64,000 bases of DNA from ASV31 sp965229765 (GTDB taxonomy: Bacteria > Pseudomonadota > Alphaproteobacteria > Rhodobacterales > Rhodobacteraceae). Below are positions 35,968-44,521 of this stretch, piece after piece (position 1 is the stretch's first letter; every line of letters begins with the position of its first letter). The stretch spans positions 124,001 through 188,000 of the forward strand of contig CBDDJT010000001.1 in NCBI GenBank assembly GCA_965229765.1, read 5' to 3'. The notes beneath the pieces are model-generated. The model ran no database searches, was not told where the DNA came from, and saw only the letters and a program-made list of their open reading frames with translations. The position numbers and the translations under genes were made by a program.

Positions 35968-37019
35968 ATCTACTGCGCCCAGATGATCTAAAGGCTTATG
36001 CCGCCGCACTCTTGCAAGCTGGGGGATACACCTCTGCACATGCAGAGCGCACCGCGGATATCCTTGTCTGGGCCAATGCACGAGGCGCGAATTCGCATGG
36101 TGTGCTGCGCATTCCCCGCTACATCGAAATGGCTGAGCTTGGGATCATTGATCCAACGGCCGAGCCGGAAGTCATCTCGCAGAATGGCGCAATCGGAGTG
36201 ATCGAAGCATCCCGCGCCCCTGGCCCATCTGCGATGGTCGCCGCGATGGATACTGCGATTGAGACCGCAAGCAAACTCAATATCGGCTGGTGCTCGGCGC
36301 GCAATATCACCCATGCGGGAGCTGTCGGCTACTTCGCGCTGCGTGCCGCCAAACGTGGCTACATCGGCCTGGTTATGACCGCGTCAGGGCCGTTGATGGC
36401 TTATCACGGCGCGCGGGTCTCGGGCCTGTCGACCAATCCGATCTCCATCTCTGCCCCGTCCAAAGGACGACCGTTGCTCTTGGATATGTCCACCTCGACC
36501 GTGGCACTTGGCAAGATCATGCATGCCAAGGACGCGGGCACCCCGATCCCCGAAGGCTGGGCGATCGATGCCGATGGCGCGCCTGCCACCGATCCGGCAA
36601 AGGTCTCGACCCTGATCCCGCTGGGGGGACCCAAAGGATCCGGGCTGTCGCTGATGATAGAGATCCTGTCGAGTGTACTTGTCGGGAACCCGGTGATTTC
36701 GACCGTTCTCGGAGGGGGCAAAGGCACAATGAATGGCGCGGCTCTGGCGATCAGAGTTGAGGCGTTCGGCGCCCCTGAAGCCTTTACGCAACTTATCGCC
36801 GATCTCAGCCACCAGATCAAAGGGCTGCCAAAGGCACCCGGCACCGACGAGATCCTGCTGCCCGGAGAGCGCGGCTTTGCCCTCGAAGAGGCCCGCATGC
36901 GCGACGGTATTCCTGTCGCGGACGGCACCCTGAAACGATTGGCTTGCTTGGCTGACAGCCTTGGCGTCGCGCAACCCGCGGCTCTTGAGGCCAGCACAAA
37001 AGAGACGGCTCCTAGCTAG
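35964..37019 (+). CDS. Ldh-family NAD(P)-dependent oxidoreductase (malate/L-lactate dehydrogenase type)
   Basis: 351 residues of the Ldh_2 fold. Family landmarks are NSHGVLRIPRYIEM, the catalytic region NITHAGAVGYFALRAA, STNPISISAP and GPKGSGLSLMIEILS. These enzymes reduce or oxidise 2-hydroxyacids, ureidoglycolate or cyclic imines. In this operon a hydroxyacid intermediate is likely. The ATG at 35964 overlaps the hydrolase stop. Confidence 0.87.
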   Translation: MNLLRPDDLKAYAAALLQAGGYTSAHAERTADILVWANARGANSHGVLRIPRYIEMAELGIIDPTAEPEVISQNGAIGVIEASRAPGPSAMVAAMDTAIETASKLNIGWCSARNITHAGAVGYFALRAAKRGYIGLVMTASGPLMAYHGARVSGLSTNPISISAPSKGRPLLLDMSTSTVALGKIMHAKDAGTPIPEGWAIDADGAPATDPAKVSTLIPLGGPKGSGLSLMIEILSSVLVGNPVISTVLGGGKGTMNGAALAIRVEAFGAPEAFTQLIADLSHQIKGLPKAPGTDEILLPGERGFALEEARMRDGIPVADGTLKRLACLADSLGVAQPAALEASTKETAPS

Positions 37020-37054
37020 GGCGCCCCCGCATCCGCTGTTCTTGGGAGGGGACA

Positions 37055-37522
37055 TTGGTACAAACTGAAGATCAGGCAGAACCCAGCAAAGCGCGCCGTG
37101 CGGTCAGCGGTGGCGTGCTTCTGGCGGCGAGTCTTGTCATGGTGTTCTTTGCCTGGGGCTATCCCACAGGCACGCTCAACCAGATGGGGCCGGGCTTTGT
37201 CCCGCAGACCATCGGGATTCTGTTGTGCGTGATGGCCGTGGCCATCATCATCATTGATATCCGAGCCCCCCATGTAGCACGCGCCGTCTCGCTGCACTGG
37301 CGCGGCCTGATCTTTGTGTCGGCAGCCATCATTATCTTCGCAATACTTGTGGATGTCGCCGGTCTTGTGCCGTCGATGTTCCTGGCCGTGGCCGTGTCCA
37401 TGTTCGCCGATGATCATGCCCGCCCGCTGTCGGTCTTGATCTACACCCTGATCGCGACGTTTCTGGGCTGGTTGCTGTTCCTCGTGGCTCTTGAGCTGCC
37501 GATCCCGGCATTCTGGAGGTAG
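37055..37522 (+). CDS. tctB: Tripartite tricarboxylate transporter small membrane protein (TctB family)
   Basis: 155 residues with four hydrophobic helices and the TctB pattern NQMGPGFVPQTIGILLCVM. A TTG start at 37055 is supported by GGGAGGGG six bases upstream; no ATG is nearby. It is the small membrane subunit and precedes tctA by two bases, so translation is coupled. The order B-A-C differs from the more usual C-B-A. Confidence 0.85.
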   Translation: MVQTEDQAEPSKARRAVSGGVLLAASLVMVFFAWGYPTGTLNQMGPGFVPQTIGILLCVMAVAIIIIDIRAPHVARAVSLHWRGLIFVSAAIIIFAILVDVAGLVPSMFLAVAVSMFADDHARPLSVLIYTLIATFLGWLLFLVALELPIPAFWR

Positions 37523-37524
37523 CG

Positions 37525-39024
37525 ATGCTGGATCAGTTCCTCCTCGGCCTGTCGGTCGTGCTGCAGCCCCATGTGCTGGTCTACGCGTTCTTTGGCGTGT
37601 TCTTGGGCCAGTTGATCGGGGTGCTGCCCGGCGTCGGGGCAATCACCGCAATATCGCTGCTCTTGCCGGTGACCTTCTACCTTGATGCAACAACCTCGAT
37701 GATCTTGCTGGCGGGGATTTACTATGGCTCGCAATATGGCGGGTCGATCGCGTCAATTCTGTTGAACCTCCCCGGGACACCCTCCTCGGTTGTCACTTGC
37801 CTTGAAGGCTATCCGCTCGCGCAGAGCAACCGCGCGGGGCTCGCACTCTTTGTGGCCGCGATCTCCTCCTTTCTGGGCGGGATGGTGGGCGTATCGATCC
37901 TTGTTCTAGCGGCGATTCCGATGACGGTGATCGCGCTTAAGTTCGGCGCGCCGGAATACGCGATGCTGGTCATTCTTGGCTTGCTGGCCGCCTCCATGAT
38001 CGGATCGGGTTCGCAGATCAGGTCTTTTGCGATGGTGATCCTTGGCATTGCGTTGGGCCTCGTCGGGGCCGATGCAACAACGGGCTACTACCGCTTTGTG
38101 GCAATGCCCGAACTGGCTGATGGGATCAGCCTTGTGTCCTTGGCGATGGGCCTCTTTGGGGTCAGCGAGGTGATCCGCAACGCCTCGCAGAGGCCAGCAG
38201 CGGGCGCAAAACCCCTGACCGTTAGTATGCGCGACGTGATCCCAACGCGGGCGCAGGCCCGCTCGCTTGGCTTTCCGATCCTGCGCGGTTCAAGCATCGG
38301 CAGCTTCTTTGGCGCGCTGCCCGGAACTGGGGCGGCCATCGCCTCGTTCATGGCCTACGCGATGGAACGCCGGTTCTCTCGCTCGCCCCAGAAATTTGGC
38401 ACAGGGCACTTGCCCGGGCTTGCAGCCCCTGAATCGGCCAACAATGCCGCGTCCCAAACCGGGTTTATTCCGACGCTCACACTAGGTGTGCCCGGCGATG
38501 CGGTGATGGCGCTGATCATCGGTGCGCTGATCCTAAACGGCATCATTCCCGGCCCGCGCCTGATGGTGGATCAGCCCGAGCTGTTCTGGGGTGTGATCGC
38601 TAGCTTCTTTGTCGGCAACATCATTCTGCTGCTGATCAACATACCCCTGATCAAGCTGTGGGTGCTGTTGTTGCGCATTCCTTATCAGAAACTCTATCCG
38701 ATGATCGTCGTCATGATTTGTGTCGGCGTGTATTCGCATCGCACAAGCGTAACCGACGTTCTCTTGACGCTGGCCTTCGGTGTCTTGGGCTACCTGATGA
38801 AGAACTACCGGTTCGAACCTGCACCGGTCTTGTTGGGCTTCGTACTTGGCCCCCTGCTGGAGGACAACTTCCGCCGTACAATGCTTCTCTATGGCGGGGA
38901 CTTCACGATCTTTCTCACCCGGCCCATCAGCGCCGTTTTGGTCGCATGCTCGGTTTTCCTTATCGCGTTTGCGGTCTGGTCCAGCCTGTCTGCCCGAAGA
39001 GTTTCCACGCGCTCTCTAACCTGA
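37525..39024 (+). CDS. tctA: Tripartite tricarboxylate transporter large membrane protein (TctA family)
   Basis: 499 residues, about 11-12 membrane segments. Conserved TctA stretches are GVLPGVGAITAISLLLPVTF, YYGSQYGGSIASILLNLPGT, FGALPGTGAAIASFMAYAME and GFIPTLTLGVPGDAVMALII. It imports a carboxylate delivered by TctC. Part of the catabolic operon, so its substrate is probably the pathway's starting compound, an inference from context. Confidence 0.92.
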   Translation: MLDQFLLGLSVVLQPHVLVYAFFGVFLGQLIGVLPGVGAITAISLLLPVTFYLDATTSMILLAGIYYGSQYGGSIASILLNLPGTPSSVVTCLEGYPLAQSNRAGLALFVAAISSFLGGMVGVSILVLAAIPMTVIALKFGAPEYAMLVILGLLAASMIGSGSQIRSFAMVILGIALGLVGADATTGYYRFVAMPELADGISLVSLAMGLFGVSEVIRNASQRPAAGAKPLTVSMRDVIPTRAQARSLGFPILRGSSIGSFFGALPGTGAAIASFMAYAMERRFSRSPQKFGTGHLPGLAAPESANNAASQTGFIPTLTLGVPGDAVMALIIGALILNGIIPGPRLMVDQPELFWGVIASFFVGNIILLLINIPLIKLWVLLLRIPYQKLYPMIVVMICVGVYSHRTSVTDVLLTLAFGVLGYLMKNYRFEPAPVLLGFVLGPLLEDNFRRTMLLYGGDFTIFLTRPISAVLVACSVFLIAFAVWSSLSARRVSTRSLT

Positions 39025-39094
39025 GCGCGTGGCAAGCCTGTCCAAGCCCAAGGCGATATCTACAAACAAGGGCTTACCAACTGGGAGGAACACA

Positions 39095-40054
39095 ATGTTC
39101 AAGAAACTACTTACCACCCTGCCCCTCGTGGCAGCGCTTGCCTTTCCGGCAGCGGCGCAGGATTTCCCTGACCGCGCGTTGCGCATCGTTCACGGCTTCG
39201 GGGCCGGAGGCAACGCCGATACCGTGTCGCGGATTATGGCCGAGGAAATGTCAAAGACCCTTGGCCAGCCTGTCGTGGTGGAATCCCGCCCAGGCGCTGG
39301 CGGCACGGTCGCCTCTGGCTATGTCTCCAAAGAAGATCCCGACGGCTACACTATGCAGCTGATGGTCGGTGGCCATGCGGTTGCGGCAGCGCTCTACAAC
39401 AGCCTGCCATATGAGTCCGTCGATGGGTTCACCTTCATCTCCACTTTGGGCCAGTTCCCCTTCATGGTGGCAGCGCGCTCGGGCGAGTACGCCTCTATTG
39501 ATGCGCTGATCGAAGCAGCCAAAGCTTCGCCCGGCAGCATCAAGATCGGCCACTCTGGCGTCGGATCGACCCAGCACCTGACCGGCGAGTTGCTGGCCCT
39601 GCGCACAGGCGCAGAGTTCTTGCACATTCCGTACAAGGGTGGTGCGGCTGCGTCGACGGCACTGATGGGCGGCGAAGTCGATGTGGTGATCGACACCGGC
39701 ACTGTGATCCGGCCTCAGGCCGAGGCAGGCGTCTATGACATCCTGGCGATCACCTCCGGCGAGCGGTGGCCAGATGCCCCGGAAGTGCCAACGTTGGCGG
39801 AAACCGTCGCACCAGGCTTTGATGTTGTTTCCTGGACCGGTATTGGCATGCCTGCTGGCGTTCCAAGCGAGATCGCAGACACGATCCGCAGCGCCGTGCA
39901 TGACGCTCTGGGCGTTCCGGCTGTCAGCGACAAGATCGCCTCTTTGGGCGCCAAGCCGTCGCCATCCTCGGGTGAGGACATGAAAGCGCTGATCGAAGGT
40001 CAAATCGCTGTATGGACCGACGTGATCAGCACCGCTGGCATTCAGAAGCGCTAG
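39095..40054 (+). CDS. tctC: Tripartite tricarboxylate transporter binding protein (TctC/Bug family)
   Basis: 319 residues. The ATG at 39095 has GGGAGGAACACA upstream and starts a Sec signal (MFKKLLTTLPLVAALAFPAA). Bug-family motifs are IVHGFGAGGNADTVSRIMAE, VESRPGAGG and HIPYKGGAAASTALMGGEVD. It captures the carboxylate in the periplasm. A longer frame from 39029 has no ribosome-binding site. A hairpin follows the stop. Confidence 0.92.
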   Translation: MFKKLLTTLPLVAALAFPAAAQDFPDRALRIVHGFGAGGNADTVSRIMAEEMSKTLGQPVVVESRPGAGGTVASGYVSKEDPDGYTMQLMVGGHAVAAALYNSLPYESVDGFTFISTLGQFPFMVAARSGEYASIDALIEAAKASPGSIKIGHSGVGSTQHLTGELLALRTGAEFLHIPYKGGAAASTALMGGEVDVVIDTGTVIRPQAEAGVYDILAITSGERWPDAPEVPTLAETVAPGFDVVSWTGIGMPAGVPSEIADTIRSAVHDALGVPAVSDKIASLGAKPSPSSGEDMKALIEGQIAVWTDVISTAGIQKR

Positions 40055-40062
40055 AAAACACT

Positions 40063-40091
40063 CGGCCCGCCTGCATCGTGCTGGTGGGCCG
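40063..40091 (+). terminator. Hairpin after tctC
   Basis: CGGCCCGCC (40063-40071) pairs with GGTGGGCCG (40083-40091) with one G-U pair and an 11-base loop, followed by TTT. It lies between tctC and the YciI-like gene and may cause partial termination or stabilise tctC mRNA. Confidence 0.55.
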
Positions 40092-40118
40092 TTTCCGGCA
40101 CGACCATAGGACCCGGAC

Positions 40119-40490
40119 ATGAGCACCACGAAGCCCGAAGACCTGTATGCCAAGATGCTGCGTCACAACCTCTATGTCGTGACCACGACGCCCGCGCGTG
40201 GGCCCGGGATGCAAGAGGTCCTACCCGCTCATCTGGACTACCAGATCAAGATGGAACGCGAGGGCACGCTGTTCGGGGCCGGACCTCTGTTCGAGGAAGG
40301 CGAGACCGTCCCTTATGGTGGTATGATCATTTTGCGCGCCGAAAGCGAAGAACACGCCCGCGCGCTCGCCGATGCTGACCCGTTCCATGCAGCGGGTCTG
40401 CGGCAATACACGCTGACACGATGGCTGCTGAACGAGGGCGCGATGACCGTGACCGTGCGCTATTCCGATCAAAGCGCCGAAATCCGCTGA
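40119..40490 (+). CDS. YciI-family protein
   Basis: 123 residues with the YCII-related alpha/beta barrel fold (HLDYQIKMEREGTLFGAGPL, AESEEHARALADADPFHAAG). Members include muconolactone-isomerase-like and dehydrochlorinase-like enzymes, and the DPFH motif carries the typical Asp-His pair. A small isomerase or lyase role within the ring-degradation pathway is likely but unproven. Confidence 0.82.
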   Translation: MSTTKPEDLYAKMLRHNLYVVTTTPARGPGMQEVLPAHLDYQIKMEREGTLFGAGPLFEEGETVPYGGMIILRAESEEHARALADADPFHAAGLRQYTLTRWLLNEGAMTVTVRYSDQSAEIR

Positions 40491-40509
40491 GCACCTTTAG
40501 GAAACCACG

Positions 40510-41946
40510 ATGTCAGAGCATAGACAGAATTTCATCGGTGGGGCCTGGGTTGCAGGCGACGCCGCCGCCAATATCAACCCTTCCAATACCGCCGAGGTCG
40601 TAGGCCAGTATGCCCGCGCAAGCAAAGCGCAAGCCCTCGATGCGGTTGCGGCTGCCAAGGCCGCTTTTCCGACATGGTCTCGCAGCGGTCTAATGGAACG
40701 CCACGCCATCTTGCGCCGTGCCTCCGACGAAATCCTTGCCCGCAAGGATGAACTGGGGCGGCTCTTGTCGCGCGAAGAGGGCAAGACACTGGCCGAAGGC
40801 ATCGGCGAAACCGTCCGCGCGGCGCAGATCTTTGACTTTTTTGCCGGGGAAGCGCTGCGCTTGGGCGGTGAGGCCCTGCCCTCGGTCCGCCCCGGTGTCG
40901 GCGTCGAGATTACCCGCGAAGCGCTGGGCGTTGTTGGGATCATCACACCTTGGAACTTCCCCATCGCCATTCCCGCTTGGAAACTGGCCCCGGCGCTTTG
41001 CTATGGCAACACGGTCGTCTTCAAACCGGCCGATCTGGTGCCCGGCTGCGCGTGGGAGCTGGTCGATATCCTGAACCGCGCGGGGCTGCCCGAAGGTGTC
41101 TTGAACCTGGTGATGGGGCGCGGCTCGGTTGTGGGGCAGGCCATCGTGCAAAGCGCGGATGTTGACGCGCTGACGTTTACCGGCTCACAGCCCACGGGCG
41201 CGGCACTCGCCGTTGAATCCGCCAAGCTGATGCGCAAATCGCAGATGGAAATGGGTGGCAAGAACCCCTTTATCGTTCTGGCCGATGCCGATCTCGATGT
41301 TGCTGTCGATTGTGTCACTCAAGGGGCCTTCTTCTCAACCGGCCAGCGCTGTACCGCTTCGTCGCGCATCATTGTCGAGCAGGCGATCCACGACCGCTTT
41401 GTCGCCGCGCTGGCCGAGCGGGTTAGCGCGCTCAATGTCGGGGATGCGCTTGACGCCAGCACGCAGATCGGCCCGGTCGTCGATGAAAGCCAATTGGCGC
41501 AGAACGAAGACTATATCCGGATTGGTCAGTCCGAAGGCGCCCGCCTTGTGGTGGGCGGGGAACGCCTGTCGCGCGCCACCGAAGGGTTCTATCAGCGCCC
41601 GGCGCTTTTTGCCGACTGCACCAACCAGATGCGGATCGCGCGCGAAGAAATCTTTGGACCCATTGCAGTCGTCATTGCGGTCAAGGACTATGACGAAGCC
41701 CTCGCAGTCGCCAATGATACAGACTTTGGCCTCTCTGCCGGAATTGCCACCACCAGCCTGAAACTTGCGACGCATTTCAAGCGCAACGCCGAAGCCGGTA
41801 TGGTCATGGTCAATCTACCAACCGCGGGCGTCGATTTCCACGTGCCTTTTGGCGGGCGCAAGGCCTCTAGCTTTGGCCCCCGCGAACAAGGTCGCTACGC
41901 CGCTGAATTCTATACTACGGTGAAGACAGCATATACGTCTGCCTGA
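40510..41946 (+). CDS. NAD(P)-dependent aldehyde dehydrogenase
   Basis: 478 residues. Catalytic C281 lies in FFSTGQRCTASSR, the general base in MEMGGKNPFIV, and the nucleotide region in ITPWNFPIAIPAWKLAPAL. The sequence style resembles succinate- and 2-oxoglutarate-semialdehyde dehydrogenases. It should oxidise an aldehyde formed late in the pathway to a central carboxylate. It follows the YciI gene by 19 bases. Confidence 0.9.
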   Translation: MSEHRQNFIGGAWVAGDAAANINPSNTAEVVGQYARASKAQALDAVAAAKAAFPTWSRSGLMERHAILRRASDEILARKDELGRLLSREEGKTLAEGIGETVRAAQIFDFFAGEALRLGGEALPSVRPGVGVEITREALGVVGIITPWNFPIAIPAWKLAPALCYGNTVVFKPADLVPGCAWELVDILNRAGLPEGVLNLVMGRGSVVGQAIVQSADVDALTFTGSQPTGAALAVESAKLMRKSQMEMGGKNPFIVLADADLDVAVDCVTQGAFFSTGQRCTASSRIIVEQAIHDRFVAALAERVSALNVGDALDASTQIGPVVDESQLAQNEDYIRIGQSEGARLVVGGERLSRATEGFYQRPALFADCTNQMRIAREEIFGPIAVVIAVKDYDEALAVANDTDFGLSAGIATTSLKLATHFKRNAEAGMVMVNLPTAGVDFHVPFGGRKASSFGPREQGRYAAEFYTTVKTAYTSA

Positions 41947-41968
41947 GGGCCGACTTGAAAGGACTTCG

Positions 41969-42298
41969 ATGATTTACGAGATGCGCGTTTACTCCTGTGT
42001 GCCGGGCGGTATGCCTGCGCTGTTGCAGCGGTTTGAAACCACCACCCTGAAGATCTGGGAACGGATTGGTCTGCGCCCGGCTGGGTTCTTCACGACGCTG
42101 GTGGGGCCAAATAACCACGACCTGACCTATTTCTTGGCGTGGGAGTCATTGGCGGAACGCGAGCAGTTGTGGAACACATTTGCGTCTGACCCCGAATGGG
42201 TCGCGGCCCGCGCTGCGCATCAAGAAGCACACGGCGAGGTGGTTGCCAATATTGCGTCCAGTTTCCTGACGCCCACCGCCTTTTCGACCGTGAAATAA
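41969..42298 (+). CDS. NIPSNAP-family protein
   Basis: 109 residues with the NIPSNAP ferredoxin-like fold (MIYEMRVYSCVPGGMPALLQ, LTYFLAWESLAEREQLWNTF). Members are often found in catabolic operons; their biochemical role is poorly known. Eight bases separate it from the CaiB-type pseudogene. Confidence 0.83.
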   Translation: MIYEMRVYSCVPGGMPALLQRFETTTLKIWERIGLRPAGFFTTLVGPNNHDLTYFLAWESLAEREQLWNTFASDPEWVAARAAHQEAHGEVVANIASSFLTPTAFSTVK

Positions 42299-42306
42299 GG
42301 CCCGAC

Positions 42307-42728
42307 ATGACGACGCAAGTTGCGCCGAAGCAGGCCCTTTCCGGTCTTCGCATTCTCGATCTCGCTCGCATTCTGACCGGACCCTAGGCCACTCAAATCC
42401 TTGCCGATCTTGGGGCGGAGGCGATCAAAATCGAACCCCCCAGAAGCGGCGATAACACCCGCAAGTGGTGTCCTTCCAACGTCACCGATGACGCCGAAAA
42501 TGACCGGGATGCCGGCTACTTTCACGGTGCGAACCGCAGGAAGAAGTCGGTCGTGATCGACATCGCCCATCGCGAAGGCCAGCAGATCGACATGGCGCTT
42601 CTTGATGTTCAGGTCGCGACCTTGGCCAATCAAGCGATGAACCATCTGGCCACTGGCACCTCGCCCAAACGCCTTGGCAGCGCCCATCCCGGTCCCGGTT
42701 CAGCGCGGCTTGCATGCCGCGCTCCGGA
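42307..42728 (+). pseudogene. CaiB/BaiF-family CoA-transferase, broken by stop, deletion and truncation
   Basis: The frame from the ATG at 42307 reads MTTQVAPKQALSGLRILDLA and then RILTGP followed by TAG where the family has Trp. After the stop the same frame continues ATQILADLGAEAIKIEPP and RDAGYFHGANRRKKSVVIDI. It then jumps to REGQQIDMALLDVQVATLAN, which normally lies over 100 residues further on, so there is an internal deletion. The frame is lost near the IS91-type relic. A working copy would have activated the pathway acid as a CoA ester; that step must now be done by another enzyme or has been lost. Confidence 0.82.
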
Positions 42729-42881
42729 TTGGAGGTCGCGGATATCTTCCGCGCCCATGGTCCTGCCTACCGTAGGGACCATGCCGGACACCTGAACCCG
42801 CCGCAGTTGAAGCTGATGTCTGCGATCTGGAAGTGTCGCACCTTCGCCCTCGGCGGACACATGTCGGCATGTGCCACATGA
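42729..42881 (+). mobile_element. IS91-family transposase N-terminal relic
   Basis: A TTG-started 50-residue frame reads LEVADIFRAHGPAYRRDHAG, then QLKLMSAIWKCRTFALGGHM and stops before the zinc-finger cysteines that normally follow. This is the characteristic start of IS91/ISCR transposases. Only this fragment remains; it marks the insertion or one-ended transposition that truncated the CoA-transferase gene. Confidence 0.7.
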
Positions 42882-42963
42882 GTTGACATAACAACACGAT
42901 CCGACTTAGGCTCATCCCAGTTGATTCGTCAACGCGATGGGTCCGGGGTGGGAGGGGACTTTG

Positions 42964-44187
42964 ATGAACATGGTCGAAGGCCATCGCCAAATCACGCCAC
43001 CGACCGGGGTACCAGTTTGGGACATCGACCCGTACGATCCCGATATTCTTCGCAACCCTGCTGCGTATTTCGCCGACCTCCGCGCCAAGGGTGAGGTGGT
43101 GTACATACCGCGATACAGCGTCCTGGCCGTGGGTCGGTATGAGACCACCCAAAAGGTGTTCAGCGATCACCAGAACTTCGTGTCATCGCGTGGCGTCGGA
43201 TTGAACGATTTCAAGCTGGGCAAGCCATGGCGGAAACCGTCGATCATTCTTGAAGTCGACCCGCCAGAGCACACCCGCACACGCAAGGTGATGGCCCGCG
43301 CCCTTTCGCCCAAAGTGATGCGAGACTTTGCCGAGCTTTTCCGCACGACGGCAGAACGCCTTGTCGACGAGGCGCTCGACAAGGGCGAGTTCGAGGCCGT
43401 GGCCGAATTTGCAGAGGTCTATCCGACCATCGTGTTCCCGAAGGCCGTCGGAATGCGGGACGCCAATGCCCGGTTCCTTGTCGACTACGGCGCCATGGTA
43501 TTCAACGCCGTCGGGCCGGATAACGAGATCCGGCGCACTTCAATGGCCAAGGCAGCTGAAATCGTGCCCTGGATCACCGCCGCATGTGCCCGAGAGCGGT
43601 TGTCCAATGATGGGCTTGGCGCGCGCATCTACGCCGATGCCGATGTCGGCGACATCACCCATGATGAAGCGGCGATGCTGGTGCGGTCATTCCTTTCCGC
43701 GGGGGTGGACACAACCGTGACGGGGATCGGCAGTGCGCTGTGGTGTCTGTCGCAGAACCCTGACGAATGGGAAAGACTCAAGGCGGACCCTGGCCTGATC
43801 AGGCCGGCTTTCGACGAAGTCCTTCGATACACATCTCCGGTCCACACCTTCGGTCGTACCGCGGGTCGGGACACCGAAATTGCCAATGTGCAAGTAGAAG
43901 AAGGCAGCAAGATCCTGTGTGCCCTTGGCGCCGCCAACCTGGACCCGCACAAGTGGGACAATGCCGATGCCTTCCGGGTCGATCGCAAGCCGAAGGGCCA
44001 TCTGGCGTTCGGGGCTGGCGTCCATGGGTGCGTCGGCCAGAATCTGGCCCGCGCCGAGCTTGCCGCGATCATGCAGGCCCTGATTGAAAAGGTCGATCGG
44101 ATCGAACCTGCCGGTGACGCCGTCTGGCGGCCGAACAACTCGATCCATGCGCTTGAAAGCCTGCCCATCCGGCTGATCGCGAAATAG
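42964..44187 (+). CDS. Cytochrome P450
   Basis: 407 residues, a soluble bacterial P450. The I-helix is at LSAGVDTTVTG, the ExxR motif is in FDEVLRYTS, and the heme-binding loop FGAGVHGCVGQNLAR places the iron-ligating Cys at about residue 356. The ATG at 42964 has GGAGGGG upstream. The gene is followed by its own ferredoxin and reductase, forming a class I three-component monooxygenase like that of camphor degradation. The substrate is unknown, but neighbouring genes point to an aromatic or terpenoid-like compound. Confidence 0.93.
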   Translation: MNMVEGHRQITPPTGVPVWDIDPYDPDILRNPAAYFADLRAKGEVVYIPRYSVLAVGRYETTQKVFSDHQNFVSSRGVGLNDFKLGKPWRKPSIILEVDPPEHTRTRKVMARALSPKVMRDFAELFRTTAERLVDEALDKGEFEAVAEFAEVYPTIVFPKAVGMRDANARFLVDYGAMVFNAVGPDNEIRRTSMAKAAEIVPWITAACARERLSNDGLGARIYADADVGDITHDEAAMLVRSFLSAGVDTTVTGIGSALWCLSQNPDEWERLKADPGLIRPAFDEVLRYTSPVHTFGRTAGRDTEIANVQVEEGSKILCALGAANLDPHKWDNADAFRVDRKPKGHLAFGAGVHGCVGQNLARAELAAIMQALIEKVDRIEPAGDAVWRPNNSIHALESLPIRLIAK

Positions 44188-44197
44188 GGACCAGACC

Positions 44198-44521
44198 ATG
44201 ACAAAGATCATTTTCATCGACCCCGATGGCACCGAAACGCCCCTGGACGCCCAGGATGGTGAAAGCGTGATGAGTGTGGCCATCGCCAACGGCATCGACG
44301 GGATCGTGGCGGAATGCGGTGGATCTATGATGTGCGCCACCTGTCACTGCTACGTTGATGACAACTGGGCCGAAAAGGCCGGCACGCGCAACGACGGTGA
44401 AGACGACATGTTGGAATGCGCCACCTCCGACGTCAGAGACACGTCGCGTCTGTCCTGCCAGATCAGGATCACACCCGACCTTGAGGGCCTGATTGTTCAC
44501 CTGCCAGTTGACCAGGTATGA
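44198..44521 (+). CDS. [2Fe-2S] ferredoxin, putidaredoxin type
   Basis: 107 residues. Cluster ligands are C40, C46, C49 and C87 in the adrenodoxin-type spacing (CGGSMMCATC). It carries electrons from the reductase at 44518 to the P450. Its stop overlaps the reductase start in an ATGA. Confidence 0.93.
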   Translation: MTKIIFIDPDGTETPLDAQDGESVMSVAIANGIDGIVAECGGSMMCATCHCYVDDNWAEKAGTRNDGEDDMLECATSDVRDTSRLSCQIRITPDLEGLIVHLPVDQV

